DNA of 48,194 nt, taken from a virus. The position numbers and the translations under genes are program-made. Within the stretch, counting starts at the first letter, position 1. The number at the start of each line of letters is the position of its first letter. The DNA lies in IMG/VR virus record IMGVR_UViG_3300031718_000017, positions 1 to 48,194 of that record; one strand, given 5' to 3'. The notes beneath the pieces are model-generated. The model saw only the letters and a program-made list of their open reading frames with translations. It was not told where the DNA came from and ran no database searches. Of this stretch, positions 32,607-39,426 are shown piece by piece.

Positions 32607-32834
32607 TCACGTTCTGCGTCGGCGGGCAGTCTGGTATGTCCACGCCACATTGAGGGCCCACTCTGCACCCTCAATGAAGCAGCCGCGCTCCAGGGCGGTA
32701 AGCTGCTCACCGCTGGTAGTTATCGGCCCTGATGGAAAGCCGAATCCGTCGGGCGGTTCGCGATAACGCTTTGCTGCCGCTTCACGCAAGCGGGTGGCGA
32801 GGTCACGCGGGGGCTGCGATGTGGGGGCGGTCAT
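32607..32834 (-). CDS. Hypothetical protein, 75 aa, shares its 5' end with the gene at 34282
   Basis: Starts MTAPTSQPPRDLATRLREAA. The N-terminal module SQPPRDLATRLRE is the same as in the 138-residue protein ending at 34282, with a 49-bp near-identical DNA segment. Downstream the two proteins differ. ATGA overlap with the next gene. The C-terminus is helical and ends in RRRRT. Unknown function. Confidence 0.6.
   Translation of the reverse strand: MTAPTSQPPRDLATRLREAAAKRYREPPDGFGFPSGPITTSGEQLTALERGCFIEGAEWALNVAWTYQTARRRRT
32781..32829. repeat. 49-bp duplicated gene start, copy 1
   Basis: This matches 34642-34690 with a single mismatch. Both copies encode the N-terminal SQPPRDLATRLRE module of otherwise unrelated leftward genes. 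It indicates recent duplication or recombination between gene starts. Confidence 0.85.
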
Positions 32835-33094
32835 GCTTCCACCGCTTCATACGTTGCCGCGAAAATGTCGGGCTTGCACGGGTAGAACTCGCCTTTGACG
32901 CCCTTGATAATCCAATCTCCCGGTCCAGCGTACATCGTGCCTTCAAGTGTTTTTATTTGCACGCCGGGCTCCATGCCGACCATCCAAGGGTGACCACCGC
33001 ACCACTCGATAGCGGCGGCGAGGGCATCGTTACTTGTCAGTTGCATGGCCTCAATAACGACGGGCTTTTTGCGGTAATGCTGTGCGTTCTTCAC
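32831..33094 (-). CDS. Conserved phage protein (PGDWIIKGVKGEFYPCKPDIF family), 87 aa
   Basis: Matches a widespread small phage protein of unknown function: YRKKPVVIEAMQL at the start, then KTLEGTMYAGPGDWI and IKGVKGEFYPCKPDIFAATY. The length is normal for the family. GTG start overlaps the stop of the 16-residue frame, with AAAGGA upstream. The family is usually carried in early or accessory phage regions; no biochemical role is established to my knowledge. Confidence 0.8.
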   Translation of the reverse strand: MKNAQHYRKKPVVIEAMQLTSNDALAAAIEWCGGHPWMVGMEPGVQIKTLEGTMYAGPGDWIIKGVKGEFYPCKPDIFAATYEAVEA

Positions 33095-33141
33095 GGCGTT
33101 CCTTTCATTTGGGTGTCACTGTCTATTACGGGATCACTCAT
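33091..33141 (-). CDS. Candidate 16-residue coupling micro-ORF
   Basis: Begins by ATGA overlap with the methyltransferase stop and ends by GTGA overlap with the next gene's start. The peptide is MSDPVIDSDTQMKGTP. Exact coupling at both ends argues that it is translated, and it contains the ribosome-binding sequence AAAGGA for the downstream gene. It may serve only as a translational bridge. Confidence 0.4.
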   Translation of the reverse strand: MSDPVIDSDTQMKGTP

Positions 33142-33806
33142 GCTGCTCTCCAAATTGCGGCGATGAGTTGCTCGCCTAAAAGCTCGGTGTACGCCGGCGG
33201 GATCGCTTCGTTGACTTCGTGCGCCGTTTTGCACCACGGCATATCCATGATGGCGATGCGCTCGGCGGTCGTGCCCTTGTACGGACGTCCGCCCTTCGTG
33301 TTAGGATTGCGCTCTTTTGTTGACGTACCGCCGCCATAGACTCCAAGCGTTACCCCGTCGCCCCGTTCGCAGGCGCAGGGCGGAATAAGGAGCACAACGT
33401 TAGACTCAAAGATGCGATGCCTGCGGAGAACGTACTTGCCGAGTCGCAGTCCGAGGGCCACTCCGCAAAGCTCGACACCATGAAGCGGCGCGCCCTTAAC
33501 GTTCTCGATGATATAGGGCAAGCCGGTTGCGATCAGTCGCTCGCGGACGGGTCCAACCAGGTCGGGGTGGTTCTCCCGCGTCCCGTTTACGATCGTTGCA
33601 GACGAGTATCTCTGGCACGGCGGGGAGGCGTGAATCGCATCGAAGCCCTCTAGCGGAAACGCCATAGCATCCGCTTGATGAAACTCGAAGGGATAGTGCG
33701 GCTGCGGCTTAATGTCCACGCCCACGACCTCGAAGCCAGCTCGGGCATATCCCATCGCTGCCCCGCCAGCACCACAAAAAAGGTCTAAAAGGCGTGGCTT
33801 AGGCAC
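33138..33806 (-). CDS. C5-cytosine DNA methyltransferase, 222 aa
   Basis: Motif I DLFCGAGGAAMGYARAGF (residues 8-25) binds S-adenosylmethionine. Motif IV ASPPCQRYS holds the catalytic Cys64, motif VI is ENVKGA (101-106) and motif VIII is RHRIFES (129-135). A very short target-recognition stretch follows and a C-terminal helix YTELLGEQLIAAIW corresponds to motif X. It is shorter than cellular Dcm enzymes but typical of compact phage versions. It would methylate cytosine to protect phage DNA from host restriction. No partner restriction gene is visible. GTG start coupled to the upstream zinc microprotein. Confidence 0.88.
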   Translation of the reverse strand: MPKPRLLDLFCGAGGAAMGYARAGFEVVGVDIKPQPHYPFEFHQADAMAFPLEGFDAIHASPPCQRYSSATIVNGTRENHPDLVGPVRERLIATGLPYIIENVKGAPLHGVELCGVALGLRLGKYVLRRHRIFESNVVLLIPPCACERGDGVTLGVYGGGTSTKERNPNTKGGRPYKGTTAERIAIMDMPWCKTAHEVNEAIPPAYTELLGEQLIAAIWRAA

Positions 33807-33894
33807 GGATCACCCCGTGACGCTGGCAGTGCAGCGGTTGTTGGCAGATTCCCGGCTCGTGATAGCAGCGGCAATAGTTGCAGTAAACGTTCAT
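33799..33894 (-). CDS. Zinc-binding microprotein, 31 aa
   Basis: ATGA overlap with the lipoprotein-like gene; its TAA lies within the first codons of the methyltransferase. Contains CNYCRCYH, CQQPLHCQRHG: five Cys and three His in 31 residues, a likely zinc knuckle. Unknown role. Confidence 0.5.
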   Translation of the reverse strand: MNVYCNYCRCYHEPGICQQPLHCQRHGVIRA

Positions 33895-34016
33895 CGCGCA
33901 CTCGCAGAAGGTGGGCAGTCAGGAATATCTACGCCGCATTGAGGGCCTACGGTGCAGCCCCAATCGTGACCACAACAGCCCGCGAGGAGCAAGAGCAGGG
34001 CGATAACCGCTCTCAT
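33891..34016 (-). CDS. Small putative lipoprotein, 41 aa
   Basis: Starts MRAVIALLLLLAGCC with a lipobox (LAGC, Cys14), followed by a short Cys/Gly/Pro segment. It would be lipid-anchored in the envelope, as are Rz1-type outer-membrane spanins, but it is very short and lies in the early block. ATGA overlaps at both ends. Alternative: superinfection-exclusion lipoprotein. Confidence 0.5.
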   Translation of the reverse strand: MRAVIALLLLLAGCCGHDWGCTVGPQCGVDIPDCPPSASAR

Positions 34017-34285
34017 TGCCCCGCCTCGTTATCTGACGTAAGAGCTGCGGTGAGGGCTGCTTTGTCGATGCAGTTGCACTCGGTGCCGTGCGGCGACCCG
34101 TCATGCTCGCAGTCAAACGGCGCAAGGTAGACGGCGTTGAATCGCTCCACTATCGCGTCTGTCACCACTAGCGGCTTCTGAGCCCTGAGAGCGGCTGCGG
34201 CTTCGCGCATGAGGTTGCCCATCACGCCCGCCATTTGTTCGCTACGGCGCTCCAGGTCAGCCGCGATGTCGTCGCGATCTCTCAT
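34013..34285 (-). CDS. Hypothetical protein, 90 aa
   Basis: The start at 34285 is fixed by ATGA overlap. The first half is a charged helix (DRDDIAADLERRSEQMAGV). The second half has FDCEHDGSPHGTECNCIDK, a His/Cys cluster likely to bind zinc. Ends in an Ala/Thr-rich tail. Unknown function. Confidence 0.55.
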   Translation of the reverse strand: MRDRDDIAADLERRSEQMAGVMGNLMREAAAALRAQKPLVVTDAIVERFNAVYLAPFDCEHDGSPHGTECNCIDKAALTAALTSDNEAGQ

Positions 34286-34698
34286 GGCTGCTCTCCTCGA
34301 AGGGCTGCGGTTTCGCGCGCGTGTTGCCAGCACTCGTCGCCGGGTAGCTTCACCTTTCGCGAGCATCCGGTCCAGCGGCACGTCACGCCCTGGAAAGTCG
34401 TCGGCACGGAGCGGAAACGCGCTTCCCATTCACGGAGATCGGCCTTTTGCTTCCCGACGATCGCGCCAAGCCGGTCTATCTCTGCGAGCAGGAATGGAAC
34501 GTCATCGCGCAACAGGAGCGAAGCTTGGCAGGCAAAGCAATGGCCGCAGAGATACGGGATGCCGCTCTGAATCTGAACGCAAGCTGCCATTAGTCGCGCG
34601 CTAGTCGGCTCAATAACACCCGGCCGACAACGCTCTTGGATTTCACGCAAGCGGGTGGCGAGGTCACGCGGGGGCTGCGATGCGGGGGCGCTGCTCAT
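34282..34698 (-). CDS. Hypothetical zinc/coiled-coil protein, 138 aa
   Basis: N-terminal SQPPRDLATRLRE module shared with the gene at 32607. Then CGHCFAC, a coiled coil (FLLAEIDRLGAIVGKQKADL), and a C-terminal CRWTGCSRKVKLPGDECWQH that looks like a zinc finger. TAATG overlap with the gene upstream. Unknown function. Confidence 0.6.
   Translation of the reverse strand: MSSAPASQPPRDLATRLREIQERCRPGVIEPTSARLMAACVQIQSGIPYLCGHCFACQASLLLRDDVPFLLAEIDRLGAIVGKQKADLREWEARFRSVPTTFQGVTCRWTGCSRKVKLPGDECWQHARETAALRGEQP
34642..34690. repeat. 49-bp duplicated gene start, copy 2
   Basis: See 32781-32829. The two copies are about 1.86 kb apart in the same orientation, so recombination between them would delete the methyltransferase and its neighbours. 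Confidence 0.85.
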
Positions 34699-34844
34699 TA
34701 TCGTATCCCTACCTTTGCTTTGACGTAGTAAAACCCGTGCTCATTCCAATACGATGATTTCCATTTGTGGCAGCCATCGTGACCCTTTGGCTTTTCACAG
34801 ATTACGTCTGGCTCGTCCGGCGAAAATACATCACCGCAACTCAT
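34698..34844 (-). CDS. Hypothetical small protein, 48 aa
   Basis: ATGA overlap with the upstream gene and TAATG overlap with the downstream gene. Starts MSCGDVFSPDEPDVICEKPK, then HDGCHKWKSSYW and a basic end. Three Cys and several His/Trp residues suggest a metal-stabilised fold. Unknown function. Confidence 0.55.
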   Translation of the reverse strand: MSCGDVFSPDEPDVICEKPKGHDGCHKWKSSYWNEHGFYYVKAKVGIR

Positions 34845-35002
34845 AAAGTGGGCCTCGGTAGGGCTCGTCGCGCACTACCCGCATCGCCGGTATCGACCGC
34901 GCGTTCGTGGCGGTGCCATTGACGGGTTTGTACGAGCAAGTCGTCGCAGACTCGCAGCCCTGCGCGAGTGGTCCCGCGCGACCCATACACAGCTTCGCTC
35001 AT
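34841..35002 (-). CDS. Hypothetical small basic protein, 53 aa
   Basis: ATGA overlaps both up- and downstream. Rich in Arg and Asp with a His-containing centre (RQWHRHERAVDTGD). No membrane segment or Cys cluster. The coupling at both ends supports it; the amino-acid content is somewhat shadow-like, so confidence is moderate. Confidence 0.45.
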   Translation of the reverse strand: MSEAVYGSRGTTRAGLRVCDDLLVQTRQWHRHERAVDTGDAGSARRALPRPTL

Positions 35003-35214
35003 GGCTGGTTCGTCCAAACGACGCGGCCTGCTGAATCGGGAGCCGATACGTCTATGAGGCGCACCGATGCGGGCTTGCCGGTGATTAGATATTCGTTTTC
35101 GTTTACGCACTCGTCCACGGCGCTGGCCGCGAACTTTGCCTCATCAGTCGCTTGCGCGTCATCCTGCTCGGGCAACTCGAACCGTTTCGTGATTTCCAGC
35201 ATGTAGGTAGTCAT
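34999..35214 (-). CDS. Hypothetical acidic protein, 71 aa
   Basis: Starts MTTYMLEITKRFELPEQDDA. The pattern is a beta strand, an Ala/Glu/Asp helix, then two strands ending in VVWTNQP. A compact single domain of unknown function. Begins four bases after the upstream stop. Confidence 0.6.
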   Translation of the reverse strand: MTTYMLEITKRFELPEQDDAQATDEAKFAASAVDECVNENEYLITGKPASVRLIDVSAPDSAGRVVWTNQP

Positions 35215-35218
35215 AAGA

Positions 35219-35704
35219 TCATTCCACTCCCGGTTTGGCGTAGCGCGAGGGCTGTCCCAAAATGGAGTCTACCGCCCCGCGCAACGACTCCACCTCGGCG
35301 CAGGTTGGCTCCCGAAAGGTGGGGAACTCTTGCTCGGCGAGATAACGCCCCAAAGCCCTGCGCGCCATATCTGTTGTAAACTCGACAGTTTGGACGAATT
35401 TATCGCTAATGATGGCGCGTACTTCGCGGGATAACGGACAATCGCAATCTGCGTCATCACCGACACTTGCCCATTCTGAATCATGTTCATCGCACAGCTT
35501 GCGAATGTTGGCGAGCTTCGCAGCGAGGGCGGCGTTCTCGCGGTTGCGCTGCCATGCCGCGCCTTCCCGAAACGCGCGAGACAGGCTGCCTTTGTGGTCC
35601 TCTTTCGTGCCTTTGGGCCACGGTTTTTTGTAGCATGATTCAGCATAAGCTTCCGAGGCGGGGTCGCAACGCTCTATCTGTTTGTGGCTCAGAGGCTGGC
35701 TCAT
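35219..35704 (-). CDS. Hypothetical protein, 161 aa
   Basis: The start MSQPLSHKQIERCD is set by AGGAG nine bases upstream and ATGA overlap. The N-terminal segment (EAYAESCYKKPWPKGTKEDHKG) is followed by an Ala/Arg helix, then CDEHDSEWASVGDDADCDC, a Cys/Asp cluster, and a helical end. Unknown function. Confidence 0.6.
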   Translation of the reverse strand: MSQPLSHKQIERCDPASEAYAESCYKKPWPKGTKEDHKGSLSRAFREGAAWQRNRENAALAAKLANIRKLCDEHDSEWASVGDDADCDCPLSREVRAIISDKFVQTVEFTTDMARRALGRYLAEQEFPTFREPTCAEVESLRGAVDSILGQPSRYAKPGVE

Positions 35705-35868
35705 CGTTCGATGCTCCTGAAGCCCTTCGAGATTTCCGCGAAGGCACGGTCCATGAGGGCGAAAGCGCGATCGAACGCCGCAGGCCAACGCTTGCGCGGT
35801 CGAAGGTCGGCCTCAATCTTCGTTCCGCACTTCGGGCAGACGCCTCGAATGAGGTGAGGCTGGCTCAT
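35701..35868 (-). CDS. Zinc-ribbon helical microprotein, 55 aa
   Basis: Starts MSQPHLIRGVCPKCGTKIEA: one CxxC followed by a long basic-amphipathic helix (FDRAFALMDRAFAEISKGF). AGGAG lies just upstream of the ATG. The single CxxC may pair with another subunit. Unknown function. Confidence 0.55.
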   Translation of the reverse strand: MSQPHLIRGVCPKCGTKIEADLRPRKRWPAAFDRAFALMDRAFAEISKGFRSIER

Positions 35869-35896
35869 GCAGTAGGCTCCTGTAGCGAGGTGCGCC

Positions 35897-36283
35897 TCAT
35901 GGCGGCGGGATCATTTCGTCGGCGTAGTCGAACAGCGGCTCGGCATCTTCGGGCGGCCGACGCTTCCCATCGCGCTCGCGCAACGCTCGAGCTCGCTGCT
36001 GATCCTGCCGGTGCAGCGAGGCGCTAATCGCCGCGGCGTCGCGTTCGTAAGTCGCGTTCCATTCTTGCTCGGCTTGCTCGTACACGAGACCGCGCCGGCG
36101 GGCATCGTCGAGCCAGCGCTTGCGGCGGATGATCGCGAATCCGAGCGGGCTATCCAGCGCGATCGGCGCAACCTCTCGTAGCCAGCGCTCCCAATCCCCG
36201 AACGATCGGCCTGGCGGGCGAATGTCCTTGAGGCCGCCCATAGGCCCGATGAGCGTCGAGAGCTTCGATAGGTCGTTTCTCAT
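35897..36283 (-). CDS. Hypothetical charged helical protein, 128 aa
   Basis: ATGA overlap with the gene upstream. The N-terminal half has PPGRSFGDWERWLREV and LGFAIIRRKRWLDDARRR. The C-terminal half is a Gln/Arg/Ala helix ending in an acidic Pro tail. It looks like a nucleic-acid-binding or assembly factor but no family is recognised. Confidence 0.6.
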   Translation of the reverse strand: MRNDLSKLSTLIGPMGGLKDIRPPGRSFGDWERWLREVAPIALDSPLGFAIIRRKRWLDDARRRGLVYEQAEQEWNATYERDAAAISASLHRQDQQRARALRERDGKRRPPEDAEPLFDYADEMIPPP

Positions 36284-36666
36284 GCGTGCGCCGCCGCTCT
36301 GCGGGCGTGCGCCCCGATAATCTCGTCGTGCACGATCTTGACGCTCCTAACCGGCTCCCCGATACGCTGCGTTGCCTGCTTCCAGCCGGCGACCGCAGCG
36401 GAGGGAGCGATCCTCTGCCGGGCCATAGCCAGGGCGTGCTTGCGGTTAGCGTGCTTCCAGGCCGTGACCCCTTGCGCTCGGCCGATGAACGGCTCGAGGC
36501 ACTCCCACACGGCGACCAGGATCGCGTCTCGGAGCTTGTAGACCTCGACGTCGAAGGGCAGGGGGCGGTCTCTGCGCTGCTTGCCGTTGCCGTTAGAAGG
36601 TTCGTTAAACCCCGGCAGCGTGCTCGAAAGTGTCTGTCCGCAAGTCGGACAGCATGGCGTTTTCAC
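36280..36666 (-). CDS. Zinc-ribbon N-terminal protein, 128 aa
   Basis: GTGA overlap sets the start: MKTPCCPTCGQTL, a single CxxC zinc knuckle, then a linker and a helical domain with AVWECLEPFIGRAQG and HANRKHALAMARQR. The basic helices could contact DNA. ATGA overlap downstream. Unknown function. Confidence 0.6.
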   Translation of the reverse strand: MKTPCCPTCGQTLSSTLPGFNEPSNGNGKQRRDRPLPFDVEVYKLRDAILVAVWECLEPFIGRAQGVTAWKHANRKHALAMARQRIAPSAAVAGWKQATQRIGEPVRSVKIVHDEIIGAHARRAAAHA

Positions 36667-36863
36667 GCGCTCGCCTCTAGCGGCATTTCGTAGGCTAGGC
36701 AATCGGCTCGGCAAACGACGTTGCGCGTGCCGAACCGGACGATCAAGACGTTCGGGCCTTCTGGATTGGGGGCGAAGGTATGGAGCACCTCGCCGGCGGC
36801 GCCCTGCGGGATCGGTGGCTTCCACCACTCCATCGCTATTTCGGCGTATGCGAAAACGGTCAC
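36663..36863 (-). CDS. Hypothetical protein, 66 aa
   Basis: The GTG at 36863 overlaps the TGA of the frame upstream. Sequence style is that of a folded domain (AYAEIAMEWWKPPIPQ, then NVLIVRFGTRNVVCRADC). A longer in-frame extension to 37010 exists but its middle reads as an Arg/Ser-rich shadow, so this shorter start is preferred. Unknown function. Confidence 0.55.
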   Translation of the reverse strand: MTVFAYAEIAMEWWKPPIPQGAAGEVLHTFAPNPEGPNVLIVRFGTRNVVCRADCLAYEMPLEASA

Positions 36864-37010
36864 CCGGGAGCCTCCTGCTTGGTAAGTTCTGGAAAGACCA
36901 TGATTGCTCCGTCGCGATACGGTATCGCGAGCCAGCCGTTGCAGAACTGAATCTCGGCGTGCGGCTCGAGCGTTGTCCGCTAGTAGCGCTCGGAGCTCGG
37001 CGACGGTCAC
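36860..37010 (-). pseudogene. Small gene interrupted by an apparent +1 frameshift, ~49 aa
   Basis: GTG at 37010 (GTGA overlap) reads VTVAELRALL in one frame. The plausible continuation RTTLEPHAEIQFCNGWLAIP lies in the next frame and ends in TGA at 36860-36862, again overlapping the next GTG. The switch falls near 36980, beside CTACTAG. A TVAELRALL opening followed by an acidic-hydrophobic AEIQF strand is common in small phage proteins. The cause may be a one-base assembly error, a real mutation or programmed frameshifting. Confidence 0.5.
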
Positions 37011-37261
37011 AACCCCACCGCCTGCAAAATCCGGTCCCAGACTTCGCCTAATCGGAAGTTGGGCTGCATCATGCGGATGGTCGCCGCCTTATCATAGGCG
37101 TGTGCTCGGTTTGCGCGATCTAACCATTCGTCGTTCGAGTCGATACTGTAACCCCGAAGAATAGCCGCGCGCCGAGTCGCGATGGTTAAGCGCAGATTCC
37201 TCTCGCGCTGAGTTCTCGCGAGAATCTCGGGTATCCCGAAGCCGTAGACGCGCTTACGCAT
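37007..37261 (-). CDS. Hypothetical basic helical protein, 84 aa
   Basis: Overlaps the end of the ATPase gene by eight bases. Rich in Arg and Ala (LARTQRERNLRLTIATRR), ending with a helical, more acidic segment. May bind nucleic acid; it lies directly behind the recombination genes. No family recognised. Confidence 0.55.
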   Translation of the reverse strand: MRKRVYGFGIPEILARTQRERNLRLTIATRRAAILRGYSIDSNDEWLDRANRAHAYDKAATIRMMQPNFRLGEVWDRILQAVGL

Positions 37262-38309
37262 TGGCAGCCTCTTTCTCTAGCGCGAGCTGCGTCTCGAGCC
37301 AGAGCTCAAACGGCGCGTCCTTGTCGCGGTCGCGAACCCAAACGGTTAGCAGGCGGTACAGCTTGCGAAGGTCGGCGTGCGAAAGCTTCGTCGACGACGT
37401 TTCTCCGAAGAACGCTTGCGCGATCTCGTGGCGATGCGCGTCGGGGATCGATTGGCTCGTGGCGTAGGCCATAACCGCCTTGCGGCCGCTGTCGCGGTTC
37501 TCGGGAGTATCGGTATCGCGCGGCCCACCGTTCGCTGCGGGCTGTGCGGCCGGGCCGCCAACGAATAGCGATTGGTCCTTCGCCTCCTGGCCCTCGTCGG
37601 TCATCCCCTCATACGTCGACGCGCCCTTCGGCAGCAAACCCTCGAGCGTTTTCCAGGAGAAGTCGTCGATGATCTGCCCGGCCTTCAGCGCTCCGCTGCG
37701 GCTCTTGACGATCTGCGCTCGAGCGCGCTTCCCGTCGTTACCGAGAACCTTGATGACAAAATCGAAGGCGTACATCGTTTTCTTGTCGCCATCGAACACC
37801 TCGCCGATTTTAACGAGGTCGTTCTGCGCGACCACCTTACCCTGCACTGTGTCACCCGGCTTCGCGTACTCCGCTTTGATCCAGCCGACGCATACGACGT
37901 TCACCTTCAGCTTGTGGTAAAGCTCGTCCAGCAGCGAAGAGAACTTGCGTTTGATGCGTCCCCAATCGAGCGGGCGCAGGTCGTCGCTGCCCTGCTTCTG
38001 CCGTTCCATCGTAGCGGCGTTCACTAAGCCGTTGTATATCGACGTTAGCGAATCGATGACGAGCGTCTCGCACTGCACCTTGCCTTCGCGCACTTGCTTC
38101 GTTAGGTCGCGCACGTCGCTATAGCTCTTGGTGGGAACGGCGGTGAACGCGAATCGGTCTGAAAACCAATCGATCGAGCCTTCCGCGTCGATGACTGCGG
38201 GGTTCGGAAACGTAAGCGCGGCATGGGTTTTCCCGACGCCCGCCTCGCCGATGAGGAGCACCTTAGCGCGTCGGTTTTGCTTGGCGATGGTTTCAAACTT
38301 GAGCGGCAT
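37254..38309 (-). CDS. Sak4-like P-loop ATPase (putative recombinase)
   Basis: 351 residues. Walker A LLIGEAGVGKT (18-28) is followed by LTFPNPAVIDAEGS, as in phage Sak4/AAA_24 proteins, and Walker B is TLVIDSL (82-88). RecA-core strands follow (VNVVCVGWIKAE). The C-terminal ~130 residues are a variable linker (Pro/Asp/Gly) and a helical end. Sak4-type proteins are single-strand annealing or RecA-like recombinases that help phage recombination and replication. The Cas4-like nuclease gene overlaps it by 17 bases upstream, a common pairing of annealase and exonuclease. Confidence 0.78.
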   Translation of the reverse strand: MPLKFETIAKQNRRAKVLLIGEAGVGKTHAALTFPNPAVIDAEGSIDWFSDRFAFTAVPTKSYSDVRDLTKQVREGKVQCETLVIDSLTSIYNGLVNAATMERQKQGSDDLRPLDWGRIKRKFSSLLDELYHKLKVNVVCVGWIKAEYAKPGDTVQGKVVAQNDLVKIGEVFDGDKKTMYAFDFVIKVLGNDGKRARAQIVKSRSGALKAGQIIDDFSWKTLEGLLPKGASTYEGMTDEGQEAKDQSLFVGGPAAQPAANGGPRDTDTPENRDSGRKAVMAYATSQSIPDAHRHEIAQAFFGETSSTKLSHADLRKLYRLLTVWVRDRDKDAPFELWLETQLALEKEAANA

Positions 38310-39102
38310 GTGGAACCTTAACTTTCAGTGGGTTCTTATTAAGCTTGCAGGCGCTGAACTTGCAAGATTTGCAGAGGTACTCCTCGGGCGGATCGGCGTC
38401 GGGCATATCCTTGGTTAGCGCGGCGGCGAGGCGATCGTATTCAACCGCGACGTCGAACGCCGTTTCGTCCGTCTCGAACGGATGCACGACGAGGTAGTTT
38501 CCGGGGATGCGAGCGCCTTCGTCCTTGACGTAGATCGTGGCAGGCGACGCGGCGTAGTAGATGACGACGAAATGCTGCGGCGCCGCTTCTGCTAGGGCGT
38601 ACTTGCCGCTCTGGATGCGGTGCGCTGGCTTGCAATCGCTGCGCCAGTCGCCAGTCCACGCGCTCCACTTAAACTCGATCGTGGCGAGCCTTGGAGCGAT
38701 CCCGGATTCAGTGGCGCGCAGAACGACGACGTCGACGTGCCCCGGGATGCCGTCGTGCTCGACCTCATTCTCAGCGATGACAACGTAGCCGCTTTCGCGC
38801 GGGCCGGGGTTTTCGAGCCCGGCCTTCAGTAAGCACGCCATCCACGCACCCATGAGCGAGCCGTTGTGCATTCGCAGCAGGCTCTTAGGATCTTCGGGAA
38901 GGTCGAGCTTGCCGTTCATCTTCGCCCAAAGCTCACGCGAACACGCGCCAGCGTCGCTGATTCGCAGCTTGCCAGGCTCGCGGTCGTGGTTGCGCGAGAG
39001 AACGCTTGAGGTTATCTCGGCGTGGTACGCTTGCGCGCGTTCGAGCAGCTCCGGCGTGCGAAGCGCGGTCTCGATCGCGGATTTGATATTCTCGGCGTTC
39101 AC
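38293..39102 (-). CDS. Cas4/RecB-family PD-(D/E)XK exonuclease with Fe-S type cysteines
   Basis: 269 residues from GTG at 39102. SDAGACSRELW supplies the first cluster Cys (Cys54). The nuclease core has HDGIPGHVDVVV (Asp124), TIEFKW (Glu143, Lys145) and HRIQSGKYA (Gln-x-x-x-Tyr type motif). The C-terminus CKSCKFSAC (244, 247, 252) completes a Cas4/AddB-like four-Cys 4Fe-4S site. It would degrade one strand of a duplex to give a 3' tail for the adjacent Sak4-like protein. No CRISPR array or other cas gene is present. Confidence 0.8.
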   Translation of the reverse strand: MNAENIKSAIETALRTPELLERAQAYHAEITSSVLSRNHDREPGKLRISDAGACSRELWAKMNGKLDLPEDPKSLLRMHNGSLMGAWMACLLKAGLENPGPRESGYVVIAENEVEHDGIPGHVDVVVLRATESGIAPRLATIEFKWSAWTGDWRSDCKPAHRIQSGKYALAEAAPQHFVVIYYAASPATIYVKDEGARIPGNYLVVHPFETDETAFDVAVEYDRLAAALTKDMPDADPPEEYLCKSCKFSACKLNKNPLKVKVPHAAQV

Positions 39103-39151
39103 GGCAACACCGCCCCGCCAAAGTAGGCGACGACCGCAGGCGAGACGGGGC

Positions 39152-39274
39152 TCAGCTCCCGCCCATCCCCGGCTGGCTGGCATAGCACAGAAGGCAAAGG
39201 TTGCCCCACAGCAGCGGCTCGGGGTGAAACTCGGCGCTTGGCTTGCGCTTGCGGCATTTCGTGCAGCGTTTCAT
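39152..39274 (-). CDS. Zinc-ribbon microprotein, 40 aa
   Basis: ATGA overlap with the TM microprotein sets the start; GGAG precedes it. MKRCTKCRKRKPSAEFHP followed by NLCLLC gives two CxxC pairs, the pattern of small phage zinc proteins with a KxCxxCxxxKPxxEF core. The short gap of 49 bases to the nuclease gene may contain a coupling frame. Function unknown. Confidence 0.6.
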   Translation of the reverse strand: MKRCTKCRKRKPSAEFHPEPLLWGNLCLLCYASQPGMGGS

Positions 39275-39426
39275 GCACGTCGCTCCGCCTTCACATAGCG
39301 TTTCTCCGCTTCCGAGATCGCACGCATGGTCGCCCAAAACGTGCGCTCGTTCAACCAGCGAACATACGCAGAGCCGCCGAGGAGGGCGATCGCGATGACC
39401 GCCCCGATCTCAACTGCAGTTAGCAT
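39271..39426 (-). CDS. N-terminal TM microprotein, 51 aa
   Basis: One hydrophobic helix, EIGAVIAIALLGGSAYV (6-22), followed by a charged helix (MRAISEAEKRYVKAERR). The topology is like a small i-spanin or membrane adaptor. It overlaps its neighbours by ATGCTAA and ATGA. Unknown function. Confidence 0.6.
   Translation of the reverse strand: MLTAVEIGAVIAIALLGGSAYVRWLNERTFWATMRAISEAEKRYVKAERRA

Noticed and set aside
36666-36828. N-terminal extension of the zinc-ribbon protein at 36280
   Set aside because: The extension is Arg/Pro-rich and overlaps the coupled gene at 36663; the GTGA start with MKTPCCPTCG is preferred.
38293-39102. Cas4 as evidence of a CRISPR system
   Set aside because: There is no array or other cas gene; Cas4-like nucleases beside Sak4-like proteins are a normal phage recombination pairing.
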